Shown here: positions 36,469 through 46,458 of the stretch, in pieces | Layout of the letters: every line of letters begins with the position of its first letter | Position numbering within the stretch: position 1 is the first letter of the stretch | DNA from: DASWJZ01 sp963761005 | GTDB taxonomy: Bacteria; Pseudomonadota; Alphaproteobacteria; Rhizobiales; Afifellaceae | Direction of reading: 5' to 3' | NCBI GenBank assembly: GCA_963761005.1 | Contig: CAVXFK010000018.1 | Location: 248,001 to 312,000, forward strand | Length of the DNA: 64,000 nucleotides | The notes under the pieces: generated by a model | The model's input: only the letters and a program-made list of their open reading frames with translations | What the model was told of the DNA's origin: nothing | The model's database searches: none | Position numbers and translations under genes: made by a program

Positions 36469-37341
36469 ATGAGTGGCGGCGGCGGACGAGAAAAACAAGT
36501 CGAGACGCTCGACAAGGGCGAGCGCATCGCCAAGCGCATCGCGCGCGCCGGCCTCGCTTCGCGGCGCGACGCGGAGCGGATGATCGCCGCGGGCCGCGTT
36601 ACGCTCAACGGCCGCGTCGTCGAGACCCCGGCGACGATCGTTGGCCCGAAGGATGTGGTCGCGGTCGACGGCGCGCCGCTTGCCGAGCGCGAGCGGACGC
36701 GCCTCTGGCTCTTCCACAAGCCCAAGGGCCTGGTCACCACGAACCGCGATCCGGAAGGCCGGCCGACAATCTTCTCCGCGCTGCCGAAGGACTTGCCGCG
36801 GGTGATGACGATCGGGCGCCTCGACATCAATACGGAGGGGCTTCTGCTTCTCACCAACGACGGAGGGCTCGCGCGGGTGCTCGAGCTTCCGGCGACCGGC
36901 TGGCTTCGCCGCTATCGCGTGCGCGCGCACGGAAAGATCGAGCAGGAGGCGCTCGACAAGCTTCGCCGCGGCGTCACCATCGGCGGCATGGTCTATGGCG
37001 GCATCGAGGCGGCGATCGAGCGTCTCCAGGGATCGAATGTCTGGCTGCGCGTAGGTCTGCGCGAGGGCAAGAACCGCGAGGTGCGCCGTGTGCTTGAGCA
37101 TCTCGGGCTCTCCGTGAGCCGGCTGATCCGCATTTCCTACGGACCCTTCCAGCTCGGCGAGATGAAGCCGGGCGACGTCGAAGAAGTGCGCGGACGCGTC
37201 CTTCGCGAGCAGCTCGGCGAGAAGCTCGCGAAAGCGGCGAACGCGGACTTCGAAGCGCCGATCCGCGCTCCGAAATCGGAAGAACCGAAGCCACGCCCAA
37301 AGCGCGGCATGCCACATGCGCATCGTCGGCGGTCGGCTTAG
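36469..37341 (+). CDS. RsuA/RluB-family pseudouridine synthase
   Basis: The 290-residue protein has an N-terminal S4 RNA-binding domain (RIAKRIARAGLASRRDAERMIAAGRV) and the catalytic domain with GRLDINTEGLLLLTNDG, where the first Asp is catalytic. It resembles RluB, which modifies 23S rRNA near position 2605, but RsuA and RluE are close relatives, so the exact target is not fixed. It diverges from tadA by 33 bp and overlaps rsmD by 26 bp. Confidence 0.9.
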   Translation: MSGGGGREKQVETLDKGERIAKRIARAGLASRRDAERMIAAGRVTLNGRVVETPATIVGPKDVVAVDGAPLAERERTRLWLFHKPKGLVTTNRDPEGRPTIFSALPKDLPRVMTIGRLDINTEGLLLLTNDGGLARVLELPATGWLRRYRVRAHGKIEQEALDKLRRGVTIGGMVYGGIEAAIERLQGSNVWLRVGLREGKNREVRRVLEHLGLSVSRLIRISYGPFQLGEMKPGDVEEVRGRVLREQLGEKLAKAANADFEAPIRAPKSEEPKPRPKRGMPHAHRRRSA

Positions 37342-37888
37342 AGGGCGCAGCCTCGGCGGGCCGCGCGCGTCGCATACCGGGCCGGGCGCCATCCGCCCGA
37401 CGAGCGACCGGCTGCGCGAGTCGCTTCTCAACATCCTCGCGCACGCCTATGAGTTGCCGACGCCCGAGACGCGCGTGCTCGATCTCTTCGCCGGCACCGG
37501 CGCGCTTGGCCTCGAGGCGATCTCGCGCGGCGCCGCGCACGCGCTCTTCGTCGAGACGAGCGTCGAGGGGCGCGGGCTCCTTCGCACCAACATCGAGACG
37601 CTAGGACTGACGGGCGCAACGCGCATCCTGCGCCGCGACGCAACGGCGCTCGGCAAAGCGGGCACGATTCAGCCGTTCGATCTCGTCTTCCTCGACCCGC
37701 CTTACGGCAAAGGGCTCGGCGAAAGGGCGCTTGAAAGCGCTGCCGAAGGTGGCTGGCTCAAGTCCGGCGCGCTTTGTGTGCTTGAGGAGCGCGCGCACGT
37801 CGAAGTGGCGCTGGCTCACGAATTCCGGACACTCGACCGGCGCGAGGCCGGCGACAGTCAGCTCGTCTTCCTGCGATACGAAGGCTAG
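37316..37888 (+). CDS. rsmD: 16S rRNA (guanine(966)-N(2))-methyltransferase
   Basis: RsmD methylates G966 of 16S rRNA with SAM. The 190-residue protein begins MRIVGGRLRGRSL, has IRPTSDRLRESLLNIL, the SAM loop VLDLFAGTGALGLEAISRGA and the catalytic motif FLDPPYGKG. The start lies inside the pseudouridine synthase gene, so translation is probably coupled. It converges on the cyclase gene with an 11-bp gap. Confidence 0.95.
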   Translation: MRIVGGRLRGRSLGGPRASHTGPGAIRPTSDRLRESLLNILAHAYELPTPETRVLDLFAGTGALGLEAISRGAAHALFVETSVEGRGLLRTNIETLGLTGATRILRRDATALGKAGTIQPFDLVFLDPPYGKGLGERALESAAEGGWLKSGALCVLEERAHVEVALAHEFRTLDRREAGDSQLVFLRYEG

Positions 37889-37899
37889 CCGCGCCCGTG

Positions 37900-39345
37900 T
37901 CAGGCCGGCATCGCGGCCTGCGAAACGCGGAAGACCTTCATGTCCTGCTGCACGCCGCGGAGTTGCGCGTTCTGCGACTCGACGCTAAACGGCGCCAGCT
38001 CATCGCGCACGCCCGCCGAATCGTAGACGTCCTCGCTCACGAAGATCTCGTCGGCATCCGCGAGGCCCTGCACACGCGCCGCGATGTTCACCGTCTGGCC
38101 GAAATAGTCGAGCCGGTCATTCAGCGTGACCGCGATCGCCGCGCCTGTGTGGACCCCGATCTTCAGGATCAGTCCCTTGTCCGGCTGCCGCTGGTTGAAA
38201 GCGGCGATTTCCTTCCGCATGTCGAGCGCAGCCGCGACGGCGTCGGCCGGCTTGAGGAAAGCCGCCATCACCGCATCGCCGATCGTCTTGATGATCGCGC
38301 CCTGGTGGCGCGCGGTGACGCTTTGCAGCTGCTCGAAATGCTGCTGCACCAGCGCGAAGGCGTTCAGGTCCCCAATCCTGTCGTAGAGCGCCGTCGAGCC
38401 TTTGAGATCGGTGAACACGAGCGCGATATCCTTCACGCCGATCCCCTCGTTCGCGCCGATCACCTCGGCGCGGAAGAGGTCGCGGAACGTCTGCGTGGTG
38501 AGCAGCCGCTTGCCGGAGAGAAACGGAGCGAAGTGGAGCGGCGGCGGGCGATCGACATCGGGCGGCATCTGGATGATCCCGAATTCGAAGCGTTTCGCGG
38601 CAGCGCTCTCGATCACAAACGTGATCTTGCCCGGCGGGATGTTGCCGCCCGCCGGTGCGCATGAATTTTCGTCGCACCGCAATTCGATCCGCTGCTCCGC
38701 CACGGGAAGGGCCGGGTCGATTATGAATAGGAACCCGGCGTCGATATCGAAGCTCGAACCGCGCAGCGCACCCTCCCCCACGTCGACCTGCATCGTGACC
38801 GCTTCGCCCGGCGCGATGAACGTGAGTCCCCTATTCAGCGCTTCCTTTATTCTGACAAACGGCGTTCCGTCGGGCACCAGGCCCTCCTCCGCCGACCGGT
38901 AGCGGAAACGATAATCCTCCACCGACAGCGTCTCCGGATCGTGGTAGGCGATGCGGCGGATCGCCGTGTTCACGGTGAAGGTGATGGCGATCATGTCGTC
39001 GAGCGCCGCCACCATATCCAAGTGGCAGTTGGTGCAGCGGCAGTGGCTCTGGAGATTCTTGAGGGCCCGGAAGCTGTCGATCACGCAGGAGCAGGTCGGG
39101 CAGATCAGAATCCAGTTCATGTCGAAGAGGCCGAGAGACGAAGCATGCAGGAAGAGATCGATCGCCTCGTCTTCCGCGAGGCCCTTTGCCACGGCGAAGC
39201 TGAGTGGATTGATGCGCAGGAGCTCGGCGTCCTCGGCAGAGCGGATGTGGCTTTCAAGCTTGGAGACGACGCGCGGGCTCCACGTCCGCGCCAATTCGAG
39301 TGCTCCCAGTCGGTCGTCCAGGAGCTTTTCGTTGATTGCAGTCAT
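37900..39345 (-). CDS. Class III adenylate/guanylate cyclase with DUF5939-type sensor region
   Basis: The 481-residue soluble protein has a C-terminal class III cyclase domain (about 290-470): metal-binding Asp in ALVFTDLKGSTALYD and Asp in TIGDAVMAAF. The N-terminal part includes a possible zinc-binding cluster CPTCSC...CRCTNCH (about 82-107) and a region resembling DUF5939. No membrane helix is visible, so it is a cytosolic cyclase responding to an internal cue. Nucleotide preference cannot be read with certainty. It is a monocistronic gene converging on rsmD. Confidence 0.85.
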   Translation of the reverse strand: MTAINEKLLDDRLGALELARTWSPRVVSKLESHIRSAEDAELLRINPLSFAVAKGLAEDEAIDLFLHASSLGLFDMNWILICPTCSCVIDSFRALKNLQSHCRCTNCHLDMVAALDDMIAITFTVNTAIRRIAYHDPETLSVEDYRFRYRSAEEGLVPDGTPFVRIKEALNRGLTFIAPGEAVTMQVDVGEGALRGSSFDIDAGFLFIIDPALPVAEQRIELRCDENSCAPAGGNIPPGKITFVIESAAAKRFEFGIIQMPPDVDRPPPLHFAPFLSGKRLLTTQTFRDLFRAEVIGANEGIGVKDIALVFTDLKGSTALYDRIGDLNAFALVQQHFEQLQSVTARHQGAIIKTIGDAVMAAFLKPADAVAAALDMRKEIAAFNQRQPDKGLILKIGVHTGAAIAVTLNDRLDYFGQTVNIAARVQGLADADEIFVSEDVYDSAGVRDELAPFSVESQNAQLRGVQQDMKVFRVSQAAMPA

Positions 39346-39439
39346 GGCCCTTCCTCCTCTAGGCCCACTCTCCTAGGAATTCTTCCTTCGAGAGCCTAAC
39401 ACGAACGCAATGCCTACGGAGGCGGCAGCGTCCCCGGTT

Positions 39440-41251
39440 TCAGCGGCGGCCGAAAAGCCGCTCCACGTCGGCGAGCTTCAGCTCGACATAGGTCGGGCGG
39501 CCGTGATTGCACTGGCCGGATTGCGGCGTCGCCTCCATCTCGCGCAACAGTGCGTCCATCTCCTCGGGCTTGAGCTTGCGGCCGGAGCGGACCGAGCCGT
39601 AGCAGGCCATGGTCGCGGCAACATGATCGAGCCGCTCAGAAAGCCGCGTCGTCGCGTCCCACTCGGCAAGGTCGTCGGCGATATCGCGGACAAGGCCCCC
39701 GGCGTCGATCTCGCCGAGCATCGCCGGCGTTTCGGTGACGGCAACGGCGCCCGGGCCGAAAGCCTCGATGGCAAGTCCGACGGATTGAAGCTCTTCGGCG
39801 CGTGCGACAAGCCGCACCACGTCGTCGGCCGGAAGCTCGACGACCTCGGGGATCAGGAGCATCTGGCGCGGTACCGCGCGGCCTGAAAGCGCCGCCTTCA
39901 GCCGCTCATAGACGATCCGCTCGTGCGCGGCGTGCTGATCGACGATGACGAGGCCGTCATTCGTCTGAGCGACGATGTAGTTGGCGTGAAGCTGCGCCCG
40001 CGCGGCGCCGAGGGGACGGGAGAGCACCGCCTCGTCGGGCGCCGCAATCGTCGCGCGCGCGTCCGCCGAGGGCCGGTCAATGACGGCAAAGCCGGCTTGC
40101 GGCGGTTCGCTAAATCCGGCGGGCTCCGGTGCCGCCCACCCCTGCCAGCCTCCACCGCCACCGCCACCGCCATTGCCGTTCCTCCGGTGTGACTCTGGGG
40201 CCGCCTCCGGCCGAAAGGCCGCGAGGGTCTCGTCGCCGATGCTCCTCGCGGCACGGAAACCGTGGGCGGCGAGCGCTTCGCGAAGCGCGCCGATGACAAG
40301 GCCGCGGATCAGGCCGGAATCGCGGAAGCGCACCTCAAGCTTCGCCGGATGCACGTTGACGTCGAACTCCGCCTGATCGAGCTCGAGGAAGAGAACGGCG
40401 ACGGGAAACCGATCGCGGGCGAGCACGTCGGCATAAGCGGCGCGGAGCGCGCCGGTCAGAAGCGGATCGCGGAGCGGCCGCCCATTCACGAACATGAACT
40501 GATGCAGCGAGTTGGCGCGGTTGAAGGTCGGAAGGCCGGCGCGGCCTCCGAGGCGAACGCCCTCGCGCTCCGCCTCGATCGGCATGGAGTCCTTGAGAAA
40601 GGCGTCGCCGACGATCTCGGCCATCCTCGCTTCCGCCGCGCCCTTGCCCTGCTGTGGCGCAAGGTCGAGCGGCAGGCGGTCCGCACCTGCGAGCGTGAAG
40701 CGGATCGAAGGATGCGCGAGCGCCAGCCGGCGCACCACCTCCGTCACGGCATTCGCCTCGGCACGGTCGGAGCGCAGGAACTTCAGCCGCGCGGGGACGG
40801 CGAAGAAAAGCTCGCGCACCTCGATCTGCGTGCCCGCCTCGCGGCTTGCCGGGCGGGTCTCACCGACCGTGCCGCCTTCGACCTCGATCGCCCAGGCATG
40901 CTCTTCATCCGGATGGCGCGACTCAACGACAAGCCGCGCCACGGCACCGATCGACGCCAGCGCCTCGCCGCGGAAGCCGAGCGTGCCGATGTTTCCGAGG
41001 TCGTAGCCGGGAAGCTTCGAAGTGCAATGTCTGGCAACGGCGAGCGTCAGGTCGGTGCGGCGCATGCCGCCACCGTCGTCGGTGACGTGGATCAGGCTCT
41101 TGCCGCCGCCGGCCGTCACGATCTCGATCCGTCCGGCGCCGGCGTCGAGGGCGTTCTCCACAAGCTCCTTCACGACGCTCGCGGGCCGCTCCACCACCTC
41201 GCCGGCGGCGATGCGGTTGATCACGTGGTCAGGGAGGCGGCGAATTGTCAT
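39440..41251 (-). CDS. mutL: DNA mismatch repair protein MutL
   Basis: MutL couples mismatch recognition by MutS to strand repair. The 603-residue protein has the GHKL ATPase motifs RIAAGEVVERPASVVKELVENALDAGA, DDGGGM and GFRGEALASI at the N-terminus, a linker rich in Gly and Pro (about 350-420), and a C-terminal dimerization domain with QMLLIPE and ACYGSVRSGRKL. Start ATG 41251 gives the normal MTIRRLPDHVINRIAAG. The endonuclease motif DQHAAHERIVYE is present, so it may carry nuclease activity, though this stretch also occurs in nuclease-negative MutL. Confidence 0.95.
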   Translation of the reverse strand: MTIRRLPDHVINRIAAGEVVERPASVVKELVENALDAGAGRIEIVTAGGGKSLIHVTDDGGGMRRTDLTLAVARHCTSKLPGYDLGNIGTLGFRGEALASIGAVARLVVESRHPDEEHAWAIEVEGGTVGETRPASREAGTQIEVRELFFAVPARLKFLRSDRAEANAVTEVVRRLALAHPSIRFTLAGADRLPLDLAPQQGKGAAEARMAEIVGDAFLKDSMPIEAEREGVRLGGRAGLPTFNRANSLHQFMFVNGRPLRDPLLTGALRAAYADVLARDRFPVAVLFLELDQAEFDVNVHPAKLEVRFRDSGLIRGLVIGALREALAAHGFRAARSIGDETLAAFRPEAAPESHRRNGNGGGGGGGGWQGWAAPEPAGFSEPPQAGFAVIDRPSADARATIAAPDEAVLSRPLGAARAQLHANYIVAQTNDGLVIVDQHAAHERIVYERLKAALSGRAVPRQMLLIPEVVELPADDVVRLVARAEELQSVGLAIEAFGPGAVAVTETPAMLGEIDAGGLVRDIADDLAEWDATTRLSERLDHVAATMACYGSVRSGRKLKPEEMDALLREMEATPQSGQCNHGRPTYVELKLADVERLFGRR

Positions 41252-41333
41252 GCGCACGACCTCGGCTCGGCAAATCTCTCGGACTCTCACGCAAAGAGAA
41301 CGCCGTGGAAAGCCGGCAAACGCCCTTTGGGAC

Positions 41334-41981
41334 CTATGAGCCGCCGGGGAAGAGGCGCTGCCAGAAGCTCCGCTTCTTCCCGATGCCCTGGAATTCGGTC
41401 GGCGCGGAGCCGGCGGGCTGCTCGTAGGCAAGCGGCGGATCGGTCAGGTATTTCCGCTCTGTGGTGTTGTAGCCGTTCGCATCGGCGAGCGCCTTGCCGA
41501 ACGCCTCGTGTTGTTGATGCGCGTGATTGATGAAGTCGTAGGTGGCCTGGCGTTCCTGGTCGGTGTCGTTGTTCGGGGTCGCCGGGCCGGCGTTGCTCGC
41601 GAGCAAACCCGCGAGCGGACGGAGCTTCTTGTATTCCTCTCGGGACGCCGCACCGGAGAGATCATCTTCCGCGCTCGCGCTTGCCAACGCCGTCGGCTGA
41701 TTGGGGTCGGTCGGCCAGTTCGGATCGGTCGCGGAAGCAGCCTCGGCGGGCGGCGGAAGCTCGTCATTCGGCGGCATGACGAGCGGAGCGCGCGGCCCGT
41801 AGTCGATATGCGGCTGCTTCTTCTTGGAGATAAGCCCGCCGGTCACCTCGTGAAGGAGCGCGACCTCCGGCAACTCGCCGGTGCCGTAAGTCGAAGTCAT
41901 GGCGCAGCCGCCAAGCGCCAGCGGCGCGGCCATGACGGCCAAAATCAGCGGTTTTGAGTTTCCCCGGCGCCCCATTACCAA
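41334..41981 (-). CDS. Lipoprotein, DUF3035/BamF-like
   Basis: The 215-residue protein has a lipoprotein signal with lipobox LALGGC (Cys at about 26). The mature part includes RAPLVMPPNDELPPP, similar to the motif of DUF3035 alphaproteobacterial outer-membrane assembly lipoproteins, followed by a low-complexity Asp/Ser/Ala region and a short conserved tail (RSFWQRLFPGG). It lies downstream of lspA, the lipoprotein signal peptidase. The DUF3035 match rests on a short motif only. Confidence 0.65.
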   Translation of the reverse strand: MVMGRRGNSKPLILAVMAAPLALGGCAMTSTYGTGELPEVALLHEVTGGLISKKKQPHIDYGPRAPLVMPPNDELPPPAEAASATDPNWPTDPNQPTALASASAEDDLSGAASREEYKKLRPLAGLLASNAGPATPNNDTDQERQATYDFINHAHQQHEAFGKALADANGYNTTERKYLTDPPLAYEQPAGSAPTEFQGIGKKRSFWQRLFPGGS

Positions 41982-42061
41982 ACCCTTCGAATCCTTGATC
42001 TATAGCATCATCAATCGGGGATCGCGACCCGCCATCTGAGGCGCGCCTCAACTTCCGGTTC

Positions 42062-42559
42062 TCACGTCTCCGTGGCGATTTCGGGGCGCTCGAGCGCCCA
42101 GGCCAGCACAAGGCCGATCGCACCCGCCACAATCCAGACGTCGGCCGCGTTGAACACATACCATTCGAAGCCGCCGACGTGGAAAAGGAAGAAATCCGCA
42201 ACCGCTCCGTGCAGGAGCCGGTCGATCGCGTTCGAGATGGCACCGCCGATCACCAAGCCGAGCGACACGGCGGCGAGGCGGCCCTTGGTCACCCACAGCC
42301 ACCAGGAGAAAAGCGCGGCACCGACGATCCCAAGCGCCGTCAGCAGCCAACGGCCGAGATCGCCGTTCTGCGTGAAGAGGCCGTAGCTCACGCCGCGGTT
42401 CCACACCAAGACAAGATCGAGGAACGGCGCCAGCGTCACGCGGCCGCGCCCCGCGATATCGAAGGGCCCGAGCATCCAGGCCTTCATCGCCTGGTCGATC
42501 ACGAGGCCGAAGAGCGCGACGGTGAAACCGACGGCGCGGATGCGCCGCGCGTTTCTCAT
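42062..42559 (-). CDS. lspA: Lipoprotein signal peptidase
   Basis: LspA cleaves lipoprotein signal peptides at the inner membrane. The 165-residue protein has four hydrophobic helices, VWNRGVSYGLF, the catalytic Asp in GGAISNAIDRLLHG and the second in FNAADVWIVAGA. Literally it is joined in one frame to ileS with no stop between. A slipped base near 42583 explains that (see ileS); repaired, the genes meet as ATGA at 42556-42559, a normal arrangement. Confidence 0.9.
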   Translation of the reverse strand: MRNARRIRAVGFTVALFGLVIDQAMKAWMLGPFDIAGRGRVTLAPFLDLVLVWNRGVSYGLFTQNGDLGRWLLTALGIVGAALFSWWLWVTKGRLAAVSLGLVIGGAISNAIDRLLHGAVADFFLFHVGGFEWYVFNAADVWIVAGAIGLVLAWALERPEIATET

Positions 42560-45500
42560 TCGGCGGCCTGCCGGGCTGCGTCGGTACTCGCGAAGCGCCG
42601 CAGCGTCGCGGAGCGTGACGTCGGGATAGTCGGGGTCGGTCCCGACCTCCCACGAATATTTCCACGAGCGCGCGCACTTCCGCCCGATCGCAGGCTCGAT
42701 CACCACCGCGGCGGCTGCCTCCTGCGGCAGCCGGAAGGCGGTCTCGGGCGCCGGCTCGAGCGGCCTCACCTCGAAGCCGGAGGTGATCGCGATCTCCGCC
42801 ATGTCGACACCGTCGAGTGAAGCGAGAAGCTCGAGATCGGAGACGAAGAGCACGGCGCGTGCCTCAAGCGACGCACCGATCTCCTTCTTCACCCGCGCTT
42901 CTTCAAGCGCGCCGAGAATGACGCGCCGGAGGCGCAGCACCGTCTCCCACTTCGCTTCGAGCGCCTCGTCGCGCCACTTCGCCGGAACGTCGCGGAAGAG
43001 CTTCAAGTGCACGGTGTCGGACGAGCCATGACGCTCGGCCCAGGCCTCGTCGCATGTGAAGGGGATCATCGGGGCGAGCCAGCGCGCCAGGCAGTCGAAG
43101 AGGATGTCGATCACGGTCAGCGCCGCGTGCCGCGCCTTCGACGACGCCGGATCGCAATAGAGGCGGTCCTTCCTGACGTCGAAATAGAAGGCCGAAAGAT
43201 TGTTGGTCATGAAGGCGAAGAGCGCGAAATAGATGCGCTTGAGGTCGAACGCCTCGTAGGCCTCGCGCACGAGCGTGTCGAGGCGCGCCAGCTCCGACAG
43301 CATGAGGCGCTCAAGCTCCGGCATCTCGGCTTCCGCAACCCGATATTCGGGACGGAAATGCGCAAGCGAGCCCAGCATCCAGCGCACCGTATTCCTGAGC
43401 TTGCGGTAGGAATCGACGTTGGTCTTCAGGATCTCCGGGCCAATTCTGAGGTCCTCGGCATAGTCGGAAGAGACCACCCAGAGCCTGAGAATGTCGGCAC
43501 CCGACTGCTCGATCACCTGCTGCGGCGTCACCTGGTTGCCGAGCGACTTCGACATTTTGCGCCCGTCCTCGGCCATGACGAAGCCATGCGTCAGCACAGC
43601 GTCATAGGGGGCGCGGCCGCGCGTGCCGCAGCTTTCGAGCAGCGAGGAATGGAACCAGCCGCGGTGCTGATCGGAGCCTTCGAGATAGAGCGAGGCCGGC
43701 CACTTCAGGTCTGCGCGCTTTTCCAGCACGAAAGCGTGGGTCGAGCCGGAATCGAACCAGACGTCGAGGATGTCGTCGACCTTCTCCCACTCCGCCGCAT
43801 CGTAGGAATTACCGAGAAAGCGCTTCTTCGCCCCGTCCTTGAACCAAGCATCGGCGCCCTCCGCGCGGAAGGCGTTGACGATCCGCCGATTGAGAGCCTT
43901 GTCCTTCAGGACCTCGCCGGAGTCGGGCTTGACGAAGACGGCGATCGGCACGCCCCAAGCGCGCTGGCGCGAGACGACCCAGTCAGGGCGGTTTTCGATC
44001 ATGCCGCGCAGGCGGTTCTGACCGGCGGCCGGCACGAAGCGCGTGTCGGCGATGGCCTTCAGCGCACGTGCGCGCAGCGTTTCGCCCTTCTTCGCGATCG
44101 CCCCCTTCTTCCCCAGGGGCATGTCCATGTGGATGAACCATTGCGGGGTGTTGCGGAAGATGACCGGCATCTTGGAGCGCCAGGAATGCGGATACTGGTG
44201 CTTCAGCCGCCCGCGCGCGATCAGCATGCCGGCGGTGGCGAGCGCGTCGATGACAGCCGCGTTGGCGTCGCCCTTCTCCCCGGCGCCGGTGATGACCTGG
44301 TATCCCTCGAAGCCCGGCGCGTCTGACGTGAAGCGGCCGTCGGCGTCGACCGTGTAGGGGATCGTCGTGTCGACGCCGCTCTCCGCAAGCTCGCGCCGAT
44401 GCTCCATCCAAAGGTCGAAGTCCTCGCGGCCGTGGCCGGGCGCGGTGTGCACGAAACCGGTGCCGGCGTCCTCGGTGACATGATCGCCGGGCAAGAGCGG
44501 CACGTCGAACTGGTAGGCATCTCCTTTATCGAATATCGGAAATCCAGATGGTCCCGTCCCTTCAAGGATGTCTGTGGGCAACTGCTGTTCTTGCGCCCAA
44601 TTCTTCAGCGGATGCGTCAGGACGAGCGTCTCGAAGTCTTCCGTCGGGACCGGCGCGAGGCGCTCGAAGCTCTCGACCCGCGCCTGCTTCATCACGTCGC
44701 CGGCGAGCGTATCGGCGAGCACGTAACGGTCGCCCGTGTTTGCCCAATTCCCCTCAGGCGCGGCCGTGACCGCGTAGAGCCCGTAGTCGATCTTCGGCGA
44801 GTAGCTGACGGCCCGGTTTCCCGGAATCGTCCACGGCGTCGTCGTCCAGATCAGCACCGAAGCGCCACGCAGCGTGCGCGGTCCGGAGGCGACCGGGAAC
44901 TTCACCCAGACCGTGTCCGACGTGTAGTCCTGATACTCGACTTCGGCTTCGGCGAGTGCGGTCTTCTCCACCACCGACCACATCACCGGCTTCGAGCCGC
45001 GATAAAGCTGGCCAGACAACGCGAACTTCATCAACTCGGCGGCGATCGTCGCCTCCGCGTCGTTCGACATCGTCGTGTAAGGCTTTTCAAAGTCGCCGAT
45101 CACGCCGAGGCGCTTGAACTCTTCCGTCTGCACCGCCATCCAATGCTTCGCGAACTCGCGGCACTCCTCGCGGAACTCGTTGATCGGAACGGCGTCCTTG
45201 TTCTTGCCCTTGGCGCGGTACTCCTCCTCGATCTTCCATTCGATCGGCAGGCCGTGGCAGTCCCAGCCCGGCACGTAGTTGGAATCATAGCCGAGCATCT
45301 GGTGCGAGCGCACCACGACGTCCTTCAGGATCTTGTTCAGCCCAGTGCCGATATGGATGTTGCCGTTCGCATAAGGCGGGCCGTCGTGGAGGATGTATTT
45401 CTCGCGGCCCTTCGCTTCTTCGCGCTGGCGGCGATAGAGGTTGATCGCGTCCCAGCGCTTCAGGATCGCCGGCTCGCGCTGCGGCAGGCCGGCGCGCATC

Positions 45501-45610
45501 GGGAAATCCGTCTTCGGCAGGAACAACGTCTTTGAGTAGTCGCGGCCTGCGTCGCCTTCGGGGGCCGACTTGGCGTCGGGTCGTGAGGAGGCGGCCTTTT
45601 TGTCGCTCAT
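42556..45610 (-). CDS. ileS: Isoleucyl-tRNA synthetase, frame slip at 3' end
   Basis: IleRS charges tRNA-Ile. The protein is about 1017 residues with the HIGH element in PPYANGNIHIGTGLNK, the editing domain in the middle, and DGRKMSKSLGNQV. The start is ATG 45610 (MSDKKAASSRPD). At the 3' end the frame runs into lspA as one 1195-codon frame counted from the upstream ATG 45649. Dropping one C at 42583-42584 (minus strand TACCGACG) gives ALREYDAARQAAE and a TGA at 42556 that overlaps the lspA ATG. The span 42556-45610 is 3n+1, in line with one extra base. Confidence 0.93.
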
Positions 45611-45825
45611 CGTGTGGCCTTCAAGGCTCGAAACTCGCTTTTTTTTCATGGAGGGCCGCGCGGTTCGCGCGGCGCCGGCCGAAGATCGGCCGTCCCGGCC
45701 CCGTCAGAGCGAGGCCGGGCGGATAATTCGAATACGCGGCGCTGAAAAACGCATCATGGCGGGTTCTTAGCGGAGGGCGGCGGGCAAGTGAAGGCGGTGT
45801 GGCCGCACTTCGACGTTGCCCTTGC

Positions 45826-45854
45826 TGGACAGTTGGCCAAATGGCAACTATATT
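45826..45854 (+). promoter_or_regulatory. Promoter and putative operator of toxin-antitoxin operon
   Basis: TGGACA (45826-45831) and TATATT (45849-45854) are spaced by 17 bases, a good sigma-70 promoter. An almost perfect inverted repeat, AGTTGGCCA / TGGCAACT around AA, fills the spacer at 45831-45849. Such a palindrome between -35 and -10 is the usual place for antitoxin autorepression. The antitoxin GTG start lies 26 bases after the -10 box. Confidence 0.7.
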
Positions 45855-45880
45855 GCGGGCATGTGGCACAAGGACACGAA

Positions 45881-46453
45881 GTGACACAACCCAAGAAACC
45901 ACCGCGGCGGTCGGCCCCCGCCGCGAAAAGGAAGAATTGGCCCTCCGCGGGAGAGTTCGTTAGCCGCGGCGAAGATGTGCGCTTTCGCGATGCGACAGCA
46001 TACGGCGGAGATCCAAATCCGCCGCGAACCCAAGGGTTCGCAGAGGGTGCGGCAACGGCGCGGCCGCTCGATCTCGCGGACATCGTGCAGCGCGAGATCG
46101 GCAAAGCTTCGAGCGGCGACCGCGCTGAGTTTGCAATACTCGATGATCTGCTCGCGCATGGCTTCAGCCGCGAGGAGCTGTTCAACCTCGTCGTGCCGAG
46201 GAGAACATTTGCCCGACGCAAGCAGGCGAACGACAAGCTCTCTCCGGAGGAATCAGATCGCGCCGTGCGGCTTGCCCGCCTGACCGCGATGGCTGAACGC
46301 ATCTTCGGGGACGAGGAAAAAGCACACCGTTGGATGCGGAAGCCGAGCCCGATGCTCGAAGGCGCAACCCCGCTCTCCCTCCTGAGAAGCGAAAGCAGTG
46401 CACAGCTCGTGGAGCAGGCACTGCACCGCATCGACTATGGCATGTTCGCCTGA
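45881..46453 (+). CDS. Xre/MbcA/ParS-type antitoxin
   Basis: The 190-residue protein carries a helix-turn-helix Xre-like part (LLAHGFSREELFNLVVPRRTFARRK) and the C-terminal MbcA/ParS toxin-binding part (AERIFGDEEKAHRWMRKPSPMLEGATPLSLL). These pair with RES toxins. GTG 45881 has AGGA six bases upstream and is favoured; an ATG at 45788 lies before the promoter and is rejected. It is followed by a RES gene after five bases. Confidence 0.9.
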   Translation: MTQPKKPPRRSAPAAKRKNWPSAGEFVSRGEDVRFRDATAYGGDPNPPRTQGFAEGAATARPLDLADIVQREIGKASSGDRAEFAILDDLLAHGFSREELFNLVVPRRTFARRKQANDKLSPEESDRAVRLARLTAMAERIFGDEEKAHRWMRKPSPMLEGATPLSLLRSESSAQLVEQALHRIDYGMFA

Positions 46454-46458
46454 AGCTC

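Noticed and set aside
43007..44326. 439-codon plus-strand frame inside ileS
   Set aside because: Antisense to ileS with no similarity to any family; explained by GC-rich codon use.
42062..45610. Genuine IleRS-LspA fusion protein
   Set aside because: Dropping one base restores two normal ends with an ATGA overlap, and several other single-base slips occur in the window. Kept as a finding but not annotated as a fusion.
45788..45880. Longer antitoxin N-terminus from ATG 45788
   Set aside because: It would begin upstream of the promoter boxes at 45826-45854; GTG 45881 has a proper ribosome-binding site.
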